A stretch of 64,000 bases of DNA from Halobacteriales archaeon QS_1_68_20 (GTDB lineage Archaea > Halobacteriota > Halobacteria > Halobacteriales > PXRE01), in assembly GCA_003021085.1 (NCBI GenBank), contig PXRE01000026.1, positions 199,338 through 263,337 on the forward strand, in the 5' to 3' direction. The position numbers were made by a program, and so were the translations under genes. Shown one piece after another: positions 56,626-64,000 of this stretch. Each line of letters starts with the position of its first letter. Position 1 is the first letter of the stretch. The notes beneath the pieces were generated by a model. That model saw only the letters and a list, made by a program, of their open reading frames with translations. It had not been told where the DNA came from and ran no database searches.

Positions 56626-56967
56626 ATGCGTATGCGTCGAAGACAGGTCCTCGCGAGCATCGCCACGTCGAGCGTCGCTGGAGTCGGCGTCGTCGCCGCC
56701 GACCGCCGCGTTCCGTCTGCGCACCTCTCGACGGCCGATCCGGACGAACTCCGGGTGGTGCGGGACGGAGGAGTTGTCGAGACGGTGACCGACCCGTCGA
56801 CCGACGAGATCAGGCAGTTGCTGTCCGAGACCGACGACGACGAGCGTCTGGTCTCGGCGTCCGGGTGCTGTTTCGAGTACTGCGCCAGCGACTGCGACCC
56901 CCGGTACAGTTGCGACTGTTGTTACTGGGACTGTAGCTGCAGTTTGGACTGTCCGGACTGCTGTTGA
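56626..56967 (+). CDS. Cys-rich exported protein A (Tat-like leader, 12 Cys tail)
   Basis: MRMRRRQVLASIATSSVAGVGVVAA ... GCCFEYCASDCDPRYSCDCCYWDCSCSLDCPDCC*. Confidence 0.75.
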   Translation: MRMRRRQVLASIATSSVAGVGVVAADRRVPSAHLSTADPDELRVVRDGGVVETVTDPSTDEIRQLLSETDDDERLVSASGCCFEYCASDCDPRYSCDCCYWDCSCSLDCPDCC

Positions 56968-57086
56968 TCGGACGACCCGTCCGTCCCGGGAACGACACCG
57001 TAATTACATATCTACGTTCGATAAAACTGTTGTTTAGAAATATTCAAATATACATATTTCCGGTGAATCACACTGTCGGAACGCGC

Positions 57087-57422
57087 ATGAAGCGCAGACG
57101 CGTCATCCGTGGTATCGCAGCGACCGGTGCGATTGGATCGACGGCGGGGCTTGCCGCCGGGAACCAGATCGGCCAGCCGACCGACATCTCGGCGTACGAC
57201 CACCTGAAGGTCGTCCGGGGCGACGAGACCGTCCGGACCATCGATGACCCGAGTTGGGAGACGGTCCGCGAGGTGGAACTCGAACTGGACGAGGACGAGG
57301 AACTCGTCGGTCCGGAGTGCCACTGTGTCACCTACTGTTGCAACGAGTGCTCCTGTTCGGACGGGTGTTGCGCGTGCAACTGCTGGTGTGAGTGCCCCGG
57401 CGAGAACGAGTGCACCTGCTGA
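57087..57422 (+). CDS. Cys-rich exported protein B (Tat-like leader, 14 Cys tail), paralog of A
   Basis: MKRRRVIRGIAATGAIGSTAGLAAG ... ECHCVTYCCNECSCSDGCCACNCWCECPGENECTC*. Confidence 0.75.
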   Translation: MKRRRVIRGIAATGAIGSTAGLAAGNQIGQPTDISAYDHLKVVRGDETVRTIDDPSWETVREVELELDEDEELVGPECHCVTYCCNECSCSDGCCACNCWCECPGENECTC

Positions 57423-57482
57423 ACCGGGGTGAGTAGTTCGACGGCCACGGGACCGGTCGAACGTCGACCGTCTACCGGCCGT

Positions 57483-59170
57483 CTACAGGATGGTCCCGTG
57501 TTTCTTGTCGGGGAGGTCCTTCTCGACGGTCTCGTAGAACTCGAAGCGACGCTCTAGCTCCTCCCGGAGCGTGCTCGGCGGCACGATCTCGTCGATGACG
57601 ACCTCGCTGGCCATCCGGTGGACGTCGATGTCCTCGCGGTACTCCTGGCGGAGTTCCTGCTCGACCTCGGCGCGCTCCTCGGGGTCGTCGATGTCCGCGA
57701 GTTTGTTGGCGTAGACGGCGTTGATCGCCGCCTCCGGCCCCATGATGGCGATCTCGCCGGACGGCAGGGCGATGGTGCTCTCGGGGTCGTAGGCGGGACC
57801 GGACATCGCGTAGACGCCGGCGCCGTAGGCCTTCCGGACGATCACCGACTGTTTGGGCACCGTCGCCGAGGAGGTGGCGTAGATGAACTTCTTGCCCTTC
57901 TCGAGGATGCCCTCCTTCTCGACGCTGGATCCGGCCATGAAGCCGGGGGTGTCACAGAGGTACAGAAGCGGGATGTTGAACGCGTCGGACTTCCAGATGA
58001 ACTCCGCCGCCTTCTCGGCGGCGTCCGGGAAGATGGCGCCCGCGCGCTGCCGTGGCTGGTTGGCGACGATGCCGACCGGCCGACCGTCGATGTGAGCGTA
58101 GCCGGTGACGATCTCCTTGCCGAACCCAGGGCGCAACTCGAAGAACGAGTCGGCGTCCACGACGCGCTCGATCACGTCCATCATGTCGTACCCGCGGTTG
58201 GGGTCCTGGGGGACGATGGAGTCGATTCCCGCCGGTGACTTCGCGGGCGCTTTCGGTTCGGCCCGTGGCGGGTCCTCGGAGACTAGTTCCGTCTCGTGTT
58301 GTGGACGTCCGGGCCGCCCAGATCCTGCATGTCGATCTCCTCGCCGGTGACCATCTCGACCATCCGCGGGGAGGCGATGGCCATCGCGGACATCTCCCGG
58401 ACCATGATGGTGAAGTCCGCGAAGACGGGGGTGTAGGCCGCCCCGGCGATACAGGGCCCGTAGAGGACGCAGATCTGCGGCACCGCCCCGGACAGCATCG
58501 AGTGGTTGTAGTAGTACTTGCCGATCCCCTCGCGGTTGGCGAAGAAGCCGGTCTGCTGGTCAATGCGGCCGCCGGAGGAGTCCATCAGGTAGAGGACGGG
58601 GCGGCCGGTCTTCAGCGCCCGCTGTTGCATCCGGAGGAACTTCTCGACGCCCTTCTCGGCCATCGACCCCGCCTTGACGGTGAAGTCGTTGGCCATGAAG
58701 TGGACCTTCCGGCCCTCGAAGTCGGCGGCGCCGGTGATGAGGCCGTCCGCCGGCAGTTGATCGTCGGCGTCGAACTCCGCGAACTTGCCGTCCTCGAACA
58801 GTATCCCGTCGTCGCCGTCGCCGGACTCCGTCCGGCTGCTCGCCGAGCTCTGCTCGGCGTTGAACCACAGGTCGATGCGGTCGCGGACGAACCGCTTGCC
58901 CTGCTCTGGGAGTCGCTCCTTGTACTTCTCGGGACCGCCACCCAGGATGTCCTCGATCTCCTTCCAGAGTTGTAGTTCCCGGTCGGTCGGTCCCAGGCCG
59001 TCGTCGCCGGGCAGCGGTGCCGCCGCCTGGCCAGTCGGTGCCCTGGAGACCGCCGGCTCGTCGCCGTCGCCGACGTACACCTCGACGTCGTCTTTGAACC
59101 GGCGGGCCATCGCGGTCGCGATGGCCGACGCCTCCTCCTCGGTGGCCCCGTCACCGATCCGAACTTTCAT
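57483..59170 (-). pseudogene. Acyl-CoA (propionyl/methylmalonyl-type) carboxylase carboxyltransferase beta subunit, split by frame disruption at ~58291-58300
   Basis: N-half ..EIDMQDLGGPDVHNT|RRN* (58283-59170); C-half ETELVSEDPPRAEPKAPAKSPAGIDSIVPQDPNRGYDMMDVIERVVD.. in a different frame (to 57483). Confidence 0.75.
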
Positions 59171-59219
59171 GCGTTCGAGTCCGACCAGAACGCCCAAATG
59201 GATTTCCCTTCGCCCCGCG

Positions 59220-60089
59220 TCAGGCGAGCAGTCGAACGAGCACGTACAGCGTCCCTGCCGAGAGGACGGTCGTCGTCGGGACGTTCACCGGGGCCAGGCG
59301 CTCGTCGTCGCCGTGTTCGGTCGCGTAGACGAACGTCGAGACGGCCGTGGGCATCCCGAGCATCAAGACTCCTGCACGGAGGGTAGCCTGGTCGGCCCCC
59401 ATGCCCGCGAACGCCACCAACGCCAGCGCCGGCATGACCAGCAGTTTCAGCGCGGCGACCGACGGCGTCCCCTCGCTCCGGATGGAGGCCCGCCGGGGAT
59501 CCAGCGAGGCACCGACGCAGACGAGCGCGACCGGTAGCGCGAGTTCCGAGACCAGACCGGTCGCCGCGGTCACCGAACCGGGGACGGGCACGCCGAACCC
59601 GGCGACGGCCAGGCCGACCGGTAGCGACAGGACGATCGGGTTCCCGATGAACGCCCGGACCTCGACGGCCGCGTCGTTCGGCGTCACCAGCAGGAAGATG
59701 GTCAGTGGGATCTGGGTCAGCGCGCCGACGCCGAGCAGGAGGCTCCCCCGTGCGGCCGCGAGGCCGCCGAACGTCGCCGCGACCATGGGTAGACCCAGGT
59801 ACCCCAGGTTGCAGTGGTACGACTGGATCGTGGCCACGCTCCAGGTCGCGCCGGAGGAGGCGTCGCGGTGGACGACGAGGCTCAGGCCGACCATCGCCAG
59901 CAAGACCGCCCACAGGCCGACGATCAGCGTCGGCGTGAACACCTCCCCGAGCGGCCGGTGGTGGGTCGAGTGGAACACCAGCGCCGGGAGCGCGACGTAG
60001 TAGGCGAGGGCGTTCAACCGGTCGCGGCGCTCGGCTGCGAGGACGCCAGCGCTCCTCGCGGCCCCGCCGACGGCCAGCAACGCGAGCAT
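59220..60089 (-). CDS. AEC-family permease (auxin efflux carrier-like)
   Basis: Multi-TM; YHCNLGYLGLPMVAATFG; MPTAVSTFVYATEHG. Confidence 0.8.
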   Translation of the reverse strand: MLALLAVGGAARSAGVLAAERRDRLNALAYYVALPALVFHSTHHRPLGEVFTPTLIVGLWAVLLAMVGLSLVVHRDASSGATWSVATIQSYHCNLGYLGLPMVAATFGGLAAARGSLLLGVGALTQIPLTIFLLVTPNDAAVEVRAFIGNPIVLSLPVGLAVAGFGVPVPGSVTAATGLVSELALPVALVCVGASLDPRRASIRSEGTPSVAALKLLVMPALALVAFAGMGADQATLRAGVLMLGMPTAVSTFVYATEHGDDERLAPVNVPTTTVLSAGTLYVLVRLLA

Positions 60090-60213
60090 GTACGCGAACC
60101 GCGCGGCGAGCAAGCGGGACCGGAAGCCACGGTGACTGACAGTCCTTTCGGTCCCCGCAGACCACACCGCGGGCAGGGCAAAACCCAACTCGCGTCGGCC
60201 CCCACGGAAACGC

Positions 60214-61014
60214 ATGGACGTCCTGCTCACCGGCGCACTGGGAACCGTCGGGACGGCCGTCACGGACCACCTCGACCACGAGTTCACCCTGCTGGACCGC
60301 CGGGAGGGCGGCCACGTCGTCGCGGACGTGGCGGATTACCCGGCCATCCGCCCGGCGTTCGACGGACAGGACGCCGTCGTCCACCTCGCGGGCTATCCGG
60401 CGACCGACGCCTCCTGGTCGGAGGCGCTGACGCACAACGTCGTCGGCACGCACAACGTGCTGGAGGCGGCCGCGGACGCCGGCGTCGAGTCGGTCGTGTT
60501 CGCATCCTCGAACCACGTCGTCGGGGGGTACGAGCAGGAGTTCGCCCCCGACCTGTACTACGGCGACGTGGACCTGACGGTCGATCACACCGACCCGATC
60601 CGGCCGGACTCGCACTACGGCGCGTCGAAAGCCTGCGGGGAGGCGTTCGGTCGTCAGTACGTCGAGCGCGAGGCATCGCCCGACCGGTTCTACGCGCTCC
60701 GCATCGGGTCCGTGCGGGACCCCGAGTACGACCACCCCTACGGCGACGCCGAACGACTGGTCGACGACGGCGAGGCCGACTCGGACTCGCGGGCGTACGA
60801 GGAGGTGGCCGCCCGGATGCACGCGCTCTGGCAGTCCCGGCGGGACCTCGCACACCTCGTCGACTGTTGTCTCCGGGACGACTCGGCCGCCTTCGAGGTG
60901 TTCTACGGCGTCAGCGCCAACGAGCACCGCTGGCTGGACATCGAGCACGCACGCGAGGTCGTCGGGTACGACCCTCGTGACGGTGCCGAGTGGAGCGACC
61001 GGGGGGCATCGTGA
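60214..61014 (+). CDS. NAD-dependent epimerase/dehydratase family (similar in style to haloarchaeal NAD+ glucose-6-P dehydrogenase)
   Basis: MDVLLTGALGTVGTAV, VVHLAGYPATDASW, SHYGASKACGEAF. Confidence 0.85.
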   Translation: MDVLLTGALGTVGTAVTDHLDHEFTLLDRREGGHVVADVADYPAIRPAFDGQDAVVHLAGYPATDASWSEALTHNVVGTHNVLEAAADAGVESVVFASSNHVVGGYEQEFAPDLYYGDVDLTVDHTDPIRPDSHYGASKACGEAFGRQYVEREASPDRFYALRIGSVRDPEYDHPYGDAERLVDDGEADSDSRAYEEVAARMHALWQSRRDLAHLVDCCLRDDSAAFEVFYGVSANEHRWLDIEHAREVVGYDPRDGAEWSDRGAS

Positions 61015-62084
61015 CGCTGTCCGAGCGCTTCCAGGGGTTCGCCACCTGGTGCGAGGGGACCTCGCCGCTGTACGAACGACTGGCCCGTGGCGTCGCCGAC
61101 GATCCCGACCTGCTGGACCTGGCGGCGGCGGTCCCCGAGGGGCGGTCACCGCCGCACGTCCTGCTCGCGGGCGTCCACTACCTGTTGCTGGACGGGTGCG
61201 AGCACCCCCTCGCTGACTACTACGCCAGCGTGACGGGGGATCCCGCCGACCCGACGGTGGACGACCCCGTGGCGGCCTTCAGGGAGTTCTGCCTGGAACA
61301 CGAGTCGGCCCTGCGGGAACTCCTGACGACGTGGCGGACCCAGACGAACTCCGTCCGGCGGTGTGCCGCCCTGTACCCCGCGTTCGCTCGCGTCTCGGCG
61401 GCGGTCGACGGGCAACCGCTCTCGCTGATCGAGGTCGGGTCCAGCGCCGGCCTGAACCTGCTGTGGGACCGGTACGCCTACGAGTACGCCGACGAACGGG
61501 CGGCCACCGACGGAGACGAGGGCCCCGGCGACCCGATCAGGGTCGGTCCCGACGACGCCACAGTCGTCGTGGAGTCGTCGCTCCGCGACGGCGACCCGCC
61601 GCTCCCCGTGAATCCGCCGGAGGTCGCTTCGCGCCAGGGAATCGACCTGAACCCGCTGGACGTGACCGACGAGTCGGACGCGCGGTGGTTGCGCGCGCTG
61701 ACGTGGCCGGAACACGAGTCGCGACGGCGACTGCTGGACGCCGCCCTGGAACGGGCACGGGCGAACCCGCCGGAGATTCGCGCTGGCGACGCCCTGGCGG
61801 TGCTCCCGGACCTCCTCGACGCGACGGCCGATCCGGTGGTCGTGTTCAACACCCAGACGCTGTACCAGTTTACCGAGGACGAGCGCGAGCAGTTCCGCAC
61901 GCTACTGGCCGAGAACGGGACCGGGCGGGAACTCCACTGGCTGTCGGGCGAACACGGCGTCGAGTCCGACGAGCCGGAAATCCGGTTGCAGTGGGCGACG
62001 GCGACGGACGGTCGCCTGGTGCCCGAGCAGTTGCTGGCGTACGAACAGCACGGCCGCTGGATCAGGTGGGTCGAGGACGCCTAG
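61011..62084 (+). CDS. DUF2332-like protein (GTG start overlapping preceding stop)
   Basis: FATWCEGTSPLYERLA; IEVGSSAGLNLLWDRYAYEY. Confidence 0.75.
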   Translation: MTLSERFQGFATWCEGTSPLYERLARGVADDPDLLDLAAAVPEGRSPPHVLLAGVHYLLLDGCEHPLADYYASVTGDPADPTVDDPVAAFREFCLEHESALRELLTTWRTQTNSVRRCAALYPAFARVSAAVDGQPLSLIEVGSSAGLNLLWDRYAYEYADERAATDGDEGPGDPIRVGPDDATVVVESSLRDGDPPLPVNPPEVASRQGIDLNPLDVTDESDARWLRALTWPEHESRRRLLDAALERARANPPEIRAGDALAVLPDLLDATADPVVVFNTQTLYQFTEDEREQFRTLLAENGTGRELHWLSGEHGVESDEPEIRLQWATATDGRLVPEQLLAYEQHGRWIRWVEDA

Positions 62085-62743
62085 GCCAGCCGTTTGGCCG
62101 CGTCGACCCACTCGGCGACCTGCTCCTGGTCGAACCCGAGGACGTCGCCGACGCTCTCCGGGTCCGCGGTCGCCAGGCTCCGGACCGAGTTGATGCCGGC
62201 GCTGGCCAGGCGGTCGGCCACGTCTTCGGTGATCCCTTCGACGTCCGTGACCGGGTCCGGCTTGCTCCGCTCGCGCCAGGCGGCCTCGGCGGCTTCGAGT
62301 TCGCCGCTCCCGTCGGCCTCGGCGTCCTCGGGCCCGTCACCGAGGTCGGCCGAGAGGTCCGGCGAACTCGACAGCGACGGCCGCCCGCCGTCGTCACTCG
62401 AATCGGAGTCGGAGGACTCCTCGCCCTCGCCGGACTTCCAGTCGCCGGTGCTGGCCGCGACCCAGGCCCGCTCGTCGTCCTGCAGTCCCCGGACCTGGTC
62501 GGAGCGCTTGTCGAGGTCTTCGTTGTTGGACCCCGTAATCGACCACGGCAGGGAGTGCTCCCTGCGGATCTTCGTGGCCACTCCCGGGTTCACGCCGGCG
62601 TCGACGAGCATCCGGTAGGAGACCCGCTTGTTGCGGAAGTCCTCGGCGTCGACGTCGGACTCGGTGAGGTCCTCCTCCGTCGCCGGTCCGACGTACTTGA
62701 GGTCGGTCAGGTCGTCGCCTCGGTCCGGATTGTGGCCCGTCAT
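62081..62743 (-). CDS. Helix-hairpin-helix domain protein
   Basis: LKYVGPATEEDL and VEGITEDVADRLASAGINSVRSLATADPESV HhH-like segments flanking acidic linker. Confidence 0.7.
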   Translation of the reverse strand: MTGHNPDRGDDLTDLKYVGPATEEDLTESDVDAEDFRNKRVSYRMLVDAGVNPGVATKIRREHSLPWSITGSNNEDLDKRSDQVRGLQDDERAWVAASTGDWKSGEGEESSDSDSSDDGGRPSLSSSPDLSADLGDGPEDAEADGSGELEAAEAAWRERSKPDPVTDVEGITEDVADRLASAGINSVRSLATADPESVGDVLGFDQEQVAEWVDAAKRLA

Positions 62744-62898
62744 GTCCCGACTCCACTGTTCGTACCAAAGCTACCCGCCCGTCTTAAATTTTCGGCCGCG
62801 AACAGGACGGTCCTCGAAGCCCGGGAACGGTGGTGTCGAGACGGATCGACTACCCGGCGATCGGTCGCGGCACATCGCGGTCCGGGCGCCGCTCGTCG

Positions 62899-64000
62899 TC
62901 AGTTCGGAATGTCGTATCCCCTGATTCCGTCGCCGTCGCCCCAGCCGTACTCCTCGACCGACGTCGAGAGCGTCCTGGATCCGGAGAACTCGGGCTCGTA
63001 CCGCTTGATCAGGACCTTCAGCGCCGGGATGTCGTAATCCCCGTCGTGGTAGACCGTCAGTCGCTTGTTGTACATGTAGTGAGAGACCTTCTTGTCGTAG
63101 TCGGAGGTCGTCGGCGTCCGTCCATCCTTGGTCGCGTACAACTCGATGCCGTCACCGTTCTCGACCTCGAAGGTGATGTGACACGGCTTGTCGGTCCCGG
63201 GGTAGTGGGTGTACTCGATGCTGTCGCGGTAATACGGGAAGTCGACGCTGCCATACCTGAAGCTGCTCGTGGCCCCACACTCGTCGTCGTCCCACTCGGC
63301 GGTCATCAGTCCGTAGATCGTGTCGAACTGGAGTCCGGTGACGTCGTGTTGCTGGATGTTCTCGGGCACGTCGTCGGTGTCGTCGTACCCGTGGGCACCG
63401 AGCTGGACGCTCGACCCGAACACGCCGTCACCGTCGTCCTGGTCTGTCCGGTAATAGACGTCGCTCTCGAAGCACCCGCCCTCGATGGCGTTTCCGTAGG
63501 TGTCTTTGCTCTCGCCGTAGGGGAAATCGAGCATCGGGATGTCACGGTTCCACGGGTCCGGTTTCTCGACGTAGCCCCGGTGGATGACCGAGGCGAGGAA
63601 GTCGAGGCTCTCGACCGAGTAGCCGTTCTGGTAGAGTTTTCGCACGGCGTTGGCCCCGACGTGGTCGGCCGTCCCGAGGGACACGACCCGGACGGGGACG
63701 CCACCGTTGGACGCCTTGTAGTCCATGATGAACTGCGCCAGTTTGAAGCCGTTCATCGTCGCCAGGTCGCGTTCGTCGGACGGGCTCGGTCCACCCGCGT
63801 CCCAGGTGTAGACGACCAGGTCGTGGGGTCCCGACGCCGACCGCCCTGGGTAGGTGTCACCCTGGGCGTGCTCGTCGAGGGCGTCCCGGAAGTACTGCAC
63901 CTGGTCGGCCGCGTCCTCGGGGATGACTCCGTCGGAGACGAACACGATCAGTTCGTTGCCGGTGCACGGCACGTCCGACGCGTTGTACTCCCACTTTCCG
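62899..64000 (-). CDS. Hypothetical protein, possibly alpha/beta-hydrolase-like, 5' end beyond window
   Basis: Frame open to the window edge (GKWEYNASDVPCTGNELIVFVSDGV); DLVVYTWDAGG, VRVVSLGTADHVGANAV. Confidence 0.5.
   Translation of the reverse strand, partial: GKWEYNASDVPCTGNELIVFVSDGVIPEDAADQVQYFRDALDEHAQGDTYPGRSASGPHDLVVYTWDAGGPSPSDERDLATMNGFKLAQFIMDYKASNGGVPVRVVSLGTADHVGANAVRKLYQNGYSVESLDFLASVIHRGYVEKPDPWNRDIPMLDFPYGESKDTYGNAIEGGCFESDVYYRTDQDDGDGVFGSSVQLGAHGYDDTDDVPENIQQHDVTGLQFDTIYGLMTAEWDDDECGATSSFRYGSVDFPYYRDSIEYTHYPGTDKPCHITFEVENGDGIELYATKDGRTPTTSDYDKKVSHYMYNKRLTVYHDGDYDIPALKVLIKRYEPEFSGSRTLSTSVEEYGWGDGDGIRGYDIPN

Overview
This is a high-GC haloarchaeal chromosomal window, mostly housekeeping and metabolic genes: a gyrA/gyrB (with intein) and top6B/top6A cluster, proteasome beta subunit, DNA ligase, purM, PhoU-AbrB, aldehyde dehydrogenase, acyl-CoA dehydrogenase, gdhB, a HpcH/HpaI-family enzyme, trpS, hflX, pantoate kinase, an acyl-CoA carboxylase beta subunit and others. 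Smaller accessory patches are embedded in it. The observations I rate highest are: (1) two tandem, paralogous twin-arginine-leader proteins with extremely Cys-rich C-termini (12 and 14 Cys) sharing a 14-nt upstream motif (56.6-57.4 kb); (2) a recurring pattern of duplicated gene 3' termini (top6A, psmB, gdhB), in the gdhB case bracketing a PIN-domain toxin module; (3) a GyrB intein with degenerate LAGLIDADG motifs and an extra XRE-like HTH; (4) a strongly structured intergenic element with mutually exclusive hairpins followed by a ~74-bp-period repeat (37.73-37.99 kb); (5) a two-P-loop STAND-like NTPase gene spread over three frames; (6) an acyl-CoA carboxylase beta subunit split by a frame-disrupting deletion; (7) an internally deleted ZIP-type transporter. 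No tRNA, rRNA, CRISPR array or intact transposase was recognised. Product names come from motif and family recognition by eye; no searches were run.
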